Assembly (NCBI GenBank): GCA_950295325.1
Contig: OX485804.1
Coordinates: forward strand, 18,166,001 to 18,230,000
DNA: 64,000 nt
Direction of reading: 5' to 3'
DNA from: Polytrichum commune
Lineage: Eukaryota; Streptophyta; Polytrichopsida; Polytrichales; Polytrichaceae
A program made the position numbers and the translations under genes. Shown piece after piece: positions 25,131 to 35,260 of the stretch (position 1 is its first letter; every line of letters begins with the position of its first letter). The notes under the pieces are model-generated. The model did not search any database and was not told where the DNA came from. It was given only the letters and a program-made list of their open reading frames with translations.

Positions 25131-26349
25131 CAAATCAATTGCTTAAAAGAATAGATTATCATTTTGATCATTTGATCAATAAGTTCTAGAGTTCTATATA
25201 TTACTCTTCATTTGATCTATATTCATCATCATGTCACATTACAAACTAAAAACTTAAATTTCTTTTCAAATGATTTTTGTAAAAACTTTATATTTGAACT
25301 AAGATTGAAGAAGCCAACATATTATTTATTTTATCTTGTTTCTTTATATACACAATTATTCTCAACCTCTATTTTTTGTATTCTATAAATGTTGTTTTTT
25401 TGACTTGTGTATTTACCTTTTATAACTCTCTAAATTTTCCTCAAAGATAATTCTAGAGCGTGAAACATATTTACTTGTTGCAAATTTTTTAACGACATAT
25501 TAATTTTTGTTTGCAATTATTTATCAACTTCTTTAGTCTAGTTTATAGAAATTTTATCATTATTTAAAATTTATAGATTGTAGAGATATAAATGTGTAGT
25601 ATTAATGTCAAATATATTCTGAAATGACATACCAATATTGTTAATAATATATGCTGCCTTTCTTTCAGAATCCCAAATGTTATTTTTATAATTATACAAA
25701 TGCTTGATTACATAAAATTCTAATGAATTTTTTTAAGGCAAACATTTTTTTCACTCTTGAATGATGAGTAAAACCAATGTATCATATAATATGCAACACC
25801 ATAAATGAATTTATAAAATAAAAATATACATTTCATGGTCTTCTTCCCAATTTCAGATTCATGAAATGTTCAATCATAAAATTGTTTAGCCCATCTAAAA
25901 TCATAGTATCCAAATTTGTAATTTATATTTACAATTTCTTGTACTATATATGAACAATATTTATTTTGGAAATAATATGCTACAGGGTCATGAAATGATT
26001 TTAGAGTAGGGATGTGGTTACCGTTTATTATTCTTAGAATAAGTAAAATGCCATAAAATGCTTCAAATTCTTTTGTCATATGTTTCATCTTAACAATATT
26101 TGGTTTTTTCAAAAACCAATGATTTCAAATGAATTCTAATAGCTTTGTAATATTCTACCATAATAATTAAAGTTGTATTCAATTCTATATTAAACAAATC
26201 ACCAATTATTTATAAATAATTACTAGCTGCTAATAAAAAAATAATTATTCCAACTTTATGCTCAATACTAATATTTTTTAAATGTAAATATTTCTTCTTC
26301 AAAATAGAACCTAATAGAGTATATAAATATTAAAAATAGAAAATAACTA
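25131..26349. other. very AT-rich intergenic, no gene recognised
   Basis: Poly-A and poly-T rich. An 80-codon minus-strand frame (25870-26112) has no motif I can name. Confidence 0.4.
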
Positions 26350-29300
26350 TAATTTTAGGGAAATATGAGCGGATCGAAGATCTGAGATTCAAGCCAGCAA
26401 CCATGATGAAGAACTTCAAGCCAAAACCTCGAAGAAGATCCAAAGGGATTAGTAAGGCCATATTCAAGTACGGGGCCAAACAATTGGTGAAAGCAGAACA
26501 AGAACGAAATACGGTTAAAAACGAAAGGGTAGACGTTGTAATAAGATGGGGATTAAATTTGGCAGCAACTCATATTTTTGGCACAGTCAAACATTGGCCG
26601 ACCACCTCAATGCAAGACATTCATGCAAATGAACCCCGAGAGGTGGAACGACCTGTAATTGGGCTGAGGGCGGAAGATAAGACCGTCATAAACCGAAGAT
26701 TTATCGGTTCCGTACACAAGTTTCATCGTTGGTTGTACGAAGGAGGGCAAGTAAGGCGGATATAAAAGCGACGAGGCCAAACTCTATAAATTCGCTCGAT
26801 TGAGCATCACGGGAGAGGTAATCCGGGCCAACCAAGTCGTCTTGTTCCCGCGGGCTGAAAAATACCTAAATAAACTATGTCAGAGCAATGTGGAACGTAA
26901 AACTCCGTTCCGGATTGAAGTCGAAGGCGAAAATAGGAAGGACCCCGTAATTAAGCGGACATGGCATATAATCCGAGAAGAAAACAGCAACCAAGGTCCG
27001 GACTACGACCAAATAACATATCATATTTTGAAACAATGCGACAAAATTTTGCTAACGAAATGGTTAATAAATACATTTTGAGTCCAAACCAAGGTGGGCG
27101 TGATATATCATGCACACAAGCTATTATTTGTGTCCTACATCCTTAAATCGGGGACCTCGAACACGCGGGCCCCGAACCTAAGACTGATAACATTTTTACC
27201 AGTCTTCTTTAAAATCTTAAACAAATATATCATTTTTGTGGCATATAAAATGATGAGGCAAATGGTGAGAGGGGTATATTTGCACAGACCCTTCACTTTT
27301 CAGATGGGATAAATCTAAGTATAGTATGATGCCGCAACGCGAACCTGAAGCTAACGGCAATGCTGAACGACAACCGACACAAACGAAATAAATTTTTTTT
27401 CTTATTTATGGACTTTAAGGGGGCATTTACGTTCCTGCTTTAGAATCTTATAATGAACACAATGGACATCTTTGCCGATATGTTGAATATTAAAAAGAAA
27501 GTGGAAGGAAATGACGAATGGAAATCATGTAAGGTTCATCGTGAACAATGAAACATCGAACCTAATTACCATTATGAGGGAAGTCGCACAAGCTTTTACA
27601 ATTAGTCTCCTTATATTCGCAGTTGTAAAAGAAATGGTTGTAAAAATGATAACGCACAAATGTAAAGGATACGGGATAGCTCAAATTAAAATTAAGGGTA
27701 TAAAGTATATGGACGACGAAGTCCATATAGCCAATACCAAAAAATATATACGAAAGATGGTAGAAATCCAAAGCGAATTCACGGACTTGGTTGGAATGAA
27801 ATTCGGGATTCACAAATACGCGTATTAGAGACGTGATTTTGTGAGGGGATGAAGAGAGGAGGTTATCCTCGAAAATTGTATCTTGTACAGGGAAGCAGCC
27901 CTACAATTCAAACGGATCGGAGGCGTTCAAATACCTAGGAGATTAGGTCCCGTATCCGCAAAAACTAAAAAAAACCGACATTGCCTCGTGGGCCGAATGA
28001 CGAAAAGAAGGAGGCACACAAAAGCAAAAGGGCTCTCGCCAAATATTAGGCGAGGGTGGCAAAACTAGATACTCCGCGGATCCAGAAACTACACTATACG
28101 GGAAAACTAAACTTCTTGTCGCAAGCAGCGTGACCACTTATGGAAATATTATGCTTGATGAACCCCTTACCTAACTACATCATGGACGAACTAACTAATA
28201 TTTAATATATAGCGATGTGGAATATACTGGGATGACCTGCAATATGAGGAGATAAAAAGAAGTTCGAAATGGGTACGGACTATCTCGGACTAAGGTTACC
28301 CAATTTCAGGATAATATAAGACTTAATCTTAGTAAACATGGCTTACGCCTTCATTCACAAATTATATTAGCACGTAAAGATGTTGTTTAAATACATGGCA
28401 TGTAAAGCGAGAATATCAACCATTATACCGCGGGTTCCGCGGGGCAAAATCTTTATGGATTGGGACGTAATGTACAAGAACCCGATAAGATGTGTTAATA
28501 CGCAAGCAAAGGGTCTTGTGTACTGGGAGCCCACGCAGATGAATCCAAAAACGAGAAGAAATATCGGGACAATGAACAAAATAAATGGATGCACTTATAT
28601 TGCATTTCATTATAACGCCTGTCAAACGATCGGAATTAGGATAACGACGGAAGGCCTCTTTAAGGTTGATACTCAAAATGAAAACCTCGAAGGATGCAAA
28701 AAAACAAACTTGAACAACGGAGTGGGCCCACATGCATATGCAATATTGGACAAAAAAAAAACTTGAACTCAAAGAATATATAAAAGAGGCAGTGCAATAT
28801 CGCGACGAATTGGAGCTAGTCAAAAAGATCGCCTCAAAGCAGTTTGCACATAAATGAGTCCAAGCGCTTGGAAGCCGCAAATGAATCCAGACATCCTGCC
28901 TCAGTATGCCGGAATATAAAACGATGGTTGCCGCCCACATTTAACGTATTGCCGTTGAAATTGGTGATGAGGCACGTGGAATCAGTGAGGAAAAATATAT
29001 TGCGACAACTGCCGCAAACGAAAACATGAAACAATTAAACATTTGTTTTGTAATTGTATGTATTCATTGTATGAAGCGATAAGGACAAAACTACACGATA
29101 AAATTGTTAGCAAACTTTAATGATGGGTGAAGTTGCGGGCGGACAAGGGAAAATTGGGCAAGCTAAATAGCTTCCAGATATGGATGGCTGATAATATGTG
29201 GGGCATACCGAGCGACAACGCCTTAATATTCCTAAACGTATTAGAGGATACCTGGATAACGCACCGAAAATCGGACTGGATATTTTGGTATCAACCAGCA

Positions 29301-29900
29301 GCGCGGCGCGGGGATGACGGTGAGTTAATTCGGCAAAACAATCAAATTGAAATATGAGAGGTCTCAGTGGTAATGGACAATGTGATCGCGAATGCGAGAA
29401 TATAGAAGGCCGATATGTATAACGAACTGGTGGACATGTTATGCCGAAAGTTTTTGTAGAACAATGTTAGGTTCTATGCAATGATGATGGGGTGTTGGGA
29501 ATGATTTCAGCATTGATAAGACAAATTTTGCACAAGATCCAGCCTAAGGTGCAAACGTCCTGGGTGACCCACCATATCATCTAAGCCATTGGAAATCATA
29601 ACCACAAGTTATAAATAATAATGACCAGTTACACAACCAAAGACAAAACCACCCAGACAAATTTATGGGAATGTGGACCTTGAAATGTAAATGGCTAAGA
29701 TGGATTTACTTCAAGTATGGCGAAAATTTGGAGCAGCGAAAAAAATGGAAACTGAAGCCGCACGAACCGACAACAGAAAGGTCGATACTACCGAACCAGA
29801 CGAAAATAGATAGATTTTATTATATGATACTTAGTAATGTGGCAAAATAGGCAAGAAATGTCCCGCCAAAAATCCAAATATTTTAGAAAATAAAAATAGT
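26350..29900 (+). mobile_element. decayed LINE (non-LTR retrotransposon), 5'-truncated
   Basis: A block with composition unlike its neighbours (frequent CGG, CGA and ACG) reads on the plus strand as LINE ORF2. An upstream linker at about 26.9-27.1 kb (YDQITYHILKQCDKI) is followed by the RT fingers (PNLRLITFLPVFFKILNKYI, about 27.17-27.23 kb), a VRQGCPLSPLLFA-like remnant (REVAQAFTISLLIFA, about 27.58 kb), the palm box KYMDDEVHIANT and EFTDLVGMKFGIHK (27.70-27.82 kb). A CxxxxxxxxxHLFxxC zinc knuckle (about 29.01-29.06 kb) and a C-terminal tail (to about 29.36 kb) follow. No AP endonuclease was seen, so the 5' part is lost. There are many stops and frame changes. The 3' end is not sharp. Confidence 0.8.
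27094..27828 (+). pseudogene. LINE reverse transcriptase domain, decayed
   Basis: The recognisable order is KSG, LRLITFLPVFFKILNKYI (RT block 1 of LINEs, usually RPI-LLP-..-K), the REVAQAF-LLIFA block, then YMDD at about 27706-27717 within KYMDDEVHIANTKKYIRKM and an SEFTDLVGMKFGIHK block. The motif order and spacing are those of non-LTR reverse transcriptases and not of retroviral or copia enzymes. The first catalytic Asp region is not readable in one frame. Confidence 0.78.
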
Positions 29901-30961
29901 AGTAAAATACATGTTAAATAGCTTAGTATAACATTTATGGTAAGAGTTCGGGTGGTTAGGAGAAAAGGTCAGGTCCATCCAACCAACCACCCATATAACT
30001 AGGTCTACAATGGTGAACGTTCTCAAACCCGCCTTTGTGTCTGGACCAAATTTGTAAGACTTGTACTGGACAGGGATTGCCGATCCATCTCGGCGGAGGT
30101 GAGGACTATCATAAACCAATGGTGGTGAACTACATGTCGAGTGAATAAATTAAAATAATAATAAAAAACCCGAATTTTTTGCCTCCAGAAACAAGCGATT
30201 TCTGAAATCTAGTAAAAATATGACACTAGAATTAACTTTAAAGAAGGTATCCTAAAGAGGCCTCGACAACCGCCAAAGAGGACCCGAGAGACAAGGACCC
30301 CCCCCCCCCCCCGCACACACTCAGGGCAAAGGTGTAGTTTCAAGATTGAAACCGACAAAATTGACTAAGTAAGATACCCACCCTTAACATGATCAACCCC
30401 GGACCCCGACAATGTTCACCCACCAATAGGAAACATGAGTTGGGTTTAGACCGGTTCATCCTCATCTGCTTTCAAAAATCACCATTTGAAAATAATCCTA
30501 CAAGCTTGTGTTCCAAAAAACCTACATGTCCTTGCAATTGTCAACATTTCCTTTGATAATTCACCCTCTGTCTTTTGCAATAAAAATTGTCATCGTTATC
30601 ATTTCAACATTTTGTTAAAAAATTGCAAGAACGACCCGACTAGGATGTGGACAATGAAAACAACTTGTGGGAATGCACATCTAAGTATGAGCATCACAAC
30701 CAATTGCATGAATGGTCAATTGGACTCCGAAATGCATAGCTCACAAAAACCAACACCCAAAGAAGGTGAAAACACATGAATTTGTGTTGCCGAAATCCTT
30801 GTAGAACAATTGTCAATGCCTTTGTTTTCGGTGATTTGGGTTTAGAGTTCTGTTGGCCTCTCAATTTCATGCACACCTGAATGGCAATTGAAGAGACTGT
30901 TACAAGCCTTCGACAAATACGGGACGCATGACTCTCCCCTGGGTTTTACAAGCACAATTAA
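29901..30961. other. intergenic with a 13-14 base C run
   Basis: No gene recognised. A poly-C run of about 13-14 bases lies at about 30299-30312, followed by CACACAC. The region from 30.24 to 30.43 kb is unusually cytosine-rich. A plus-strand frame at 30486-30779 has no recognisable motif. Confidence 0.4.
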
Positions 30962-31540
30962 GGGCGGCTTTATATTAGGGACCATTTGGCGGCCGGGCCA
31001 TTTGGAGTAGAGGCCACTTGGACTTGAAGTGGCCCTTACTTTACTCTAACTTTAGCTCTACTTTACAAAGTGGCCCGTTGAGTGGCCCTTGCAATATAGA
31101 GTCCATAGGACCACTTGTAGGGTCCAAATTGGAAATTCCGCTTTAAAGTGGGCCTTCCAAATGGCCCTAGGGACTTTATATTGTAAGGCCCAATCCATGG
31201 CCCACTTTGTCTTAAATGAATTATGCCCTTTCTTGAACTAAAGTCATAAAGTCATAAAGTCATAAATGACTATATGAAGGAAGTTGGGTGAAGTGGCCCG
31301 TAGATGCGAAGTGGGTCTCCATAAACCCTCGACCCATTTATTTGCCGGCGGGCCACTTTTTTCCCTCCAAAACGCCGCCATGTCACCCGCCACGCAAGCT
31401 TTAGGAGAAGTGGGCCGACTCTCAATATAAAGCCCTCGGGGCCATGTTAGGGGCCATTTGGGCAATCTAAGCACTCTCATTGGTTGATGCCTAGGGTTTG
31501 GAAACGGCCCCTAGAAATGGCCCCTAATATAAAGCGGCCC
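30962..31540. mobile_element. Harbinger/Tourist-type MITE 1
   Basis: 579-bp element flanked by TAA on both sides (30959-30961 and 31541-31543). The ends are GGGCGGCTTTATATTAGGG and, inverted, GGGCCGCTTTATATTAGGG, continuing as GACCATTT/GGCCATTT. A 3-bp TAA target duplication with GC-rich tips fits PIF/Harbinger MITEs. The interior is full of GGCC and GGGCCACTT-type short inverted repeats and has no coding capacity. Confidence 0.85.
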
Positions 31541-31691
31541 TAAGAAGGTTGCTTTGACAAGCCCAAAGGTTGGGACCCTCCCCTTAGATTTAGCAACAGA
31601 GTGAAGAAGGTTCTTAACAAAAGGCGTTAAGACTAGCCCGGGTATTAGGCCCCATGTTGTCATCCTTGCCAAACCTAGTGATGGAGCCTAA

Positions 31692-32186
31692 GGGGCGGTT
31701 TACACTATGGACCATGAAGTCGTCCCACGTAAGAGGCCTATTTTGCGTGGGACGACTTCATGGGACGACTTCCATGGTCCAAGTTACTAAAATATTAGTT
31801 TTCATGGTTTGTGGGCCTTCACTAGGTGTAAACCGAATGTGGACCATGAAGAATGACCATGCACCAAAAAGTGGAGTCATTAACTAAGTTGGAAAAATAA
31901 TCATCAAAAAAATCCAAAAACATCATTAAAACGGCATTTTTCTGACATGGGCCCTTGCTATTTTTCCTAGACCACCTCTTTTGCTTGTCCCAACGGAAAA
32001 CCCGTTGGACCATGGCAGTGGATAGAGTAGGCTTAAAAAAACAAATTTGTGGACCTCAACCTCCGTGGTCACTCTGCCATTTTTTCCTTGGTGTAAACCC
32101 AAGTCGTCCCGGGACGACTTCAACGTCCAATCACATCGCTTAGACAGCCGTGGGACGACTTCATGGTCCATAGTGTAAACTGCCCC
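31692..32186. mobile_element. Harbinger/Tourist-type MITE 2
   Basis: 495-bp element flanked by TAA (31689-31691 and 32187-32189). The ends are GGGGCGGTTTACACTATGG and, inverted, GGGGCAGTTTACACTATGG, extending through ACCATGAAGTCGTCCCACG, so the inverted repeat is about 38 bp. The GTGGGACGACTTCATGG motif recurs in both orientations inside each end (about 31.72-31.78 and 32.10-32.17 kb), giving nested hairpins. The element ends about 90 bp before the putative TATA box of the Arc1-like gene. Confidence 0.88.
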
Positions 32187-32274
32187 TAATACCCTACCAC
32201 CGGATATAATGCTGGGTTTTAGCTTTAAGACCCAGTCTTAGCTAAAGTCAAGTGGGGAGGGGGCATCAGTTGGG

Positions 32275-32281
32275 TATAAAT
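32275..32281 (+). promoter_or_regulatory. putative TATA box of the Arc1-like gene
   Basis: TATAAAT about 200 bp upstream of the ATG and just beyond the second MITE, in a good position for a core promoter with a start site near 32305-32315. Inferred from sequence only. Confidence 0.5.
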
Positions 32282-32332
32282 TCATAAGGCTAGATTAGTG
32301 CATTAGGAGCACTGGGAACCACCATTGAGAAC

Positions 32333-32353
32333 ATGGGAACTAGCTCCTTCTGA
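32333..32353 (+). promoter_or_regulatory. possible short uORF in the Arc1-like leader
   Basis: ATG followed by five sense codons and TGA (MGTSSF), 119 bp upstream of the main ATG and downstream of the putative TATA box. If included in the mRNA it could lower initiation at the main start. Inference only. Confidence 0.35.
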
Positions 32354-32472
32354 AACCCTAGGTCTGGACTTGGCCGTGGGGTTTTTGTTAAACCCATTGG
32401 CGGAGAGTTGGAGACGACGATAGGGAGTTGAAAATTTCGCAGGATTTGTAAGTAGACTGCGAAGGCGGAGAG

Positions 32473-33762
32473 ATGGCCTCTGCAGCACGAGTGGCTATGG
32501 CGGGCGATAATCGGCATGAACGAGCTCTACAACTGGTCGCCAATTTTTGCTCTAGATCGTCGAAAATAGGTTTGAAAACAGGGGGTGGAGGTGGATTAGG
32601 GTCTGAGTGCAGGGCGTATGCGGAAGCGGCAGGCGCCACTGCTCTCTTGGGAAGCACGGCGGAGGTGCAGGCGGAGGTGGCACATTGGGTAGGAGTGGCC
32701 GATGAACTTTGCACTGAGAGTCGCGATGTAGATATTAGATTGCAGGTGTTGAATGTGCATCTGGAGACACGCTCTGTGTTTGCAGGTAAAGGGCTGGAGA
32801 TTACGGTAGCGGATCTATCAATTTTCGCTGCTGTCCACGGTTTTGTGACGGAGCCGATGTACCCGCAGCTTGAGAAGGTGCCTCATCTGTTGAGGTGGAT
32901 TGATTACATTCAGTGTCAAGATGAAGCTGCACAGGTGTACCCTCACATTCCTGTGAACAACAAGGCCAAGTTCAATCCCCCAAAGCCAGCTGTGCAAGCT
33001 CCCAAGACAACGACTGTGCTGCCGCCATCGATCGACAGATCTTCTGCGACGTCTAAGCCATCCAAGGAATCATCGTCTGCTAGTGCAATCAAACCAGAAA
33101 AATCATCGACTGTTGAGGTCACAGTGACGAAGAAAGTTGAGGTCACAGTGACGACTGAGACTCCAGAGGTCCTTCCCAAAGACAAGAAGGCACCCGAAGT
33201 CCAGGAGACCAAACCGAAGGAGAAAAAAGAGAAGAAAGAGAAGGCACCAGCAGTGAAGAAGGAGAGTGACACGAGCTTTAGCGTGCTAGACATCAGGGTA
33301 GGAGTCATCAAGAAGGTATGGAAGCATCCCGGAGCTGATGCGTTGTATGTGGAAGAGATTGACATCGGTGAACCTAACCCTAGGCAAATCGTCAGTGGCC
33401 TAGCGAAGTTTTTAAGTGAAGAGCAAATGATGAACCGGAAGGTTATCGTGCTAGCGAATGTAAAGGCCAGTAAAGTTCGTGACGTGTTGTCTGCCGGCTT
33501 AGTCCTCTGTGCATCCAATAGTGATCATACACAATGTGAGCCGGTCGTTCCTCCGTCGGACGCCAAAATTGGGGAGAAGGTGACGGTGGAAGGCTGCGAC
33601 GGTGCACCAGAGGAGACTCTAAACCCCAAGAAGAAACAATTTGAGAAAATTCAACCTGATTTGGCAACTGATGCGAGTGGGATCGCGTGCTATCAAGGGT
33701 TGCCCTTCTTGCTGTCAGGGAAACCTTGCACTTCTAGCATAGTTAATGCCATAGTTAAGTGA
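32473..33762 (+). CDS. Arc1/EMAP-II-like tRNA-binding aminoacylation cofactor, intronless
   Basis: A protein of 429 residues. Residues 50-160 resemble the GST-C-like N-terminal domain of plant homologues (ITVADLSIFAAVHGF, KVPHLLRWIDYIQ). Residues 165-265 are a Lys/Glu/Ser/Pro-rich linker. From about 269 an EMAP-II/tRNA_bind OB-fold runs to the end (LDIRVGVIKKVWKHPGADAL, YVEEIDIGE, RQIVSGLAKF, NVKASKVRDVLSAGLVLCAS, LNPKKKQ). Members of this family bind tRNA and assist aminoacyl-tRNA synthetases in the cytosol. The first ATG is used here, but Met9 at 32497 (MAGDNRHERAL) lines up better with the plant homologue start as I remember it. The frame is open throughout with no intron, unlike the plant homologues I know, so a retrogene origin is possible. 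The last 33 codons and the 3' flank are duplicated downstream. Confidence 0.92.
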   Translation: MASAARVAMAGDNRHERALQLVANFCSRSSKIGLKTGGGGGLGSECRAYAEAAGATALLGSTAEVQAEVAHWVGVADELCTESRDVDIRLQVLNVHLETRSVFAGKGLEITVADLSIFAAVHGFVTEPMYPQLEKVPHLLRWIDYIQCQDEAAQVYPHIPVNNKAKFNPPKPAVQAPKTTTVLPPSIDRSSATSKPSKESSSASAIKPEKSSTVEVTVTKKVEVTVTTETPEVLPKDKKAPEVQETKPKEKKEKKEKAPAVKKESDTSFSVLDIRVGVIKKVWKHPGADALYVEEIDIGEPNPRQIVSGLAKFLSEEQMMNRKVIVLANVKASKVRDVLSAGLVLCASNSDHTQCEPVVPPSDAKIGEKVTVEGCDGAPEETLNPKKKQFEKIQPDLATDASGIACYQGLPFLLSGKPCTSSIVNAIVK

Positions 33763-34620
33763 ATAGAGTAACCCTAATGTTTTGGCATCATAAGTGTACA
33801 TTGACAAATGATCCTATCTCTCCAAGCTCTGTATATCTTCCCCTTCCTCTCTTCTCACATCTTGCCTTCTTCTTGGAGGCGTACTGGGGATTTGAAGGGA
33901 AATGTCGTGGAGTGTTTTCGAGCATGTCAATGACAGGATTGGCTTCCATTGAGGAGATGGATATGTTGACACGGCAATTATGTTATTCTTCCTGACGTGT
34001 CTACTATATGAATTGTGCTTACATTCTCAAGAAGATAGAAATCTGTCCCATCCAGACTCTTTCTCTTTTTGAACATGGGTGGTGCTAACTTTTACCAGAG
34101 TAGATTCTAAATTGTAAATTTTTAAAAGAATTAATTGTCAACTTGATATGGCAAGAAATGCAAGTGGGATCGTATGTTATCAACGGTTGCCTTCTTTCTG
34201 TCAAGGGAACCTTGCATTTCTAGCATAGTTAATCCCATAGTTAAGTGATTATAGTAACCTATTGTTTTGGCATCATGATTGTACATTGACAAATGATTTC
34301 ATCTCTACAAGCTCTGTGTCCGTTCTCCTTCCTCCTTTCTCACATCTTGGCCTTCTTCTCCTTGGAGGCATTCTGGGGTTTTGGAGGGTCATTCATAGAG
34401 TCTTGTCGAGCACGATAGTGACAGGATTGGCTTCCACTGAGGATGGATATGTTGACACAGCATAGGTTATGGTGAGATGGGTATGTTATTCCTCCCTGAA
34501 TTGAGATCTACTAAGTTATCTGATTTGTGCTCAAGTCACTCAAACGAGATAGAACTTTTTCCCATTCTGGTTTACTCTCTTATTTTACATGGATGTTGCC
34601 AACTTTGGCCAGTCTCTATG
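33640..34620 (+). repeat. tandem duplication of the Arc1-like 3' end (offset 487 bp)
   Basis: Copy 1 (about 33640-34125) contains the last 33 or so codons, the stop and about 360 bp of 3' flank. Copy 2 (about 34127-34620) repeats it with offset 487 bp (TGGCAACTGATG at 33662, TGGCAAGAAATG at 34149). Shared landmarks are AGCATAGTTAAT.CCATAGTT, TTTTGGCATCAT and ACATTGACAAATGAT. The coding part in copy 2 is frame-shifted and not functional. Divergence of about 15-20 percent indicates age. Confidence 0.92.
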
Positions 34621-34994
34621 GACAAGGTCGGTCTGAGGTAAGTTTCTAATGTTTGCATTCTAATGTTTCTCCAAGATTTCCATTGTAGATTTTTGAAGAT
34701 CTTATCTTTTTGACATATCTCTCGCAACTAGTAGGTGAAATTAGCGCACCCAAAACAAAACTCGATGGTGGGCCTGCCGGTAAGTGGATTAGCCGATAAG
34801 ATAGAGCTCTGCTTGATCAAGTTCAGATTCAGAGCTTAGCATAGATTGAGAAGTAAGAAATGACAATCGTTTGTGCTGAAGAGCAGAGCCTTATAGACAC
34901 ATAAAAGTGCATAACGATGACAATATCTGCAACCCTAACTCGGAGCAGGCATCTACTTAAATGCGATGTATCTCAACTTTCTACGTGGATATTG
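34621..34994. other. intergenic, no gene recognised
   Basis: A (CTC)GCAACTAG-type stretch and mixed sequence; nothing supportable. Confidence 0.3.
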
Positions 34995-35260
34995 AGGCAT
35001 GTGGGTCATATTTGGTCACTATTCTTAAACAAACATGTACATTTCAGTGGTATTTTGTGAGGCTTGTACTCGAGGAACCAGGATGGGTACCAAAAAGACA
35101 TGTGTTGTGATGAGATTGGACTATGTGCTCAAAATTTGATAACCATTTTAGGTCCAATAGTGAACCTAATTGGGAGGGTCTATGTGACCACTCATAAAGA
35201 AAGAGAATCTTTGCTTTGACCTCTTGTAACATTTGCATCTAAACTTTGATTTGGAAATTT
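34995..35260 (+). repeat. dispersed unclassified repeat, copy 1
   Basis: It shares with copies at 42.46-42.74, 48.39-48.58 and 55.33-55.52 kb an ordered set of blocks: TTGGTCACT, AAACAAACA, CAGTGG or GAGTGG, ACCAAAAA, GGACTATGTGCTCAAAA, AACCATT.TAGG and ATTGGGAGGG. No coding capacity or clear ends were found. It is probably a non-autonomous transposon or a fragment of a larger element. Confidence 0.65.

Noticed and set aside
32943-33518. 191-codon minus-strand frame opposite the Arc1-like gene
   Set aside because: It is the shadow of the plus-strand coding sequence, whose homology is clear.
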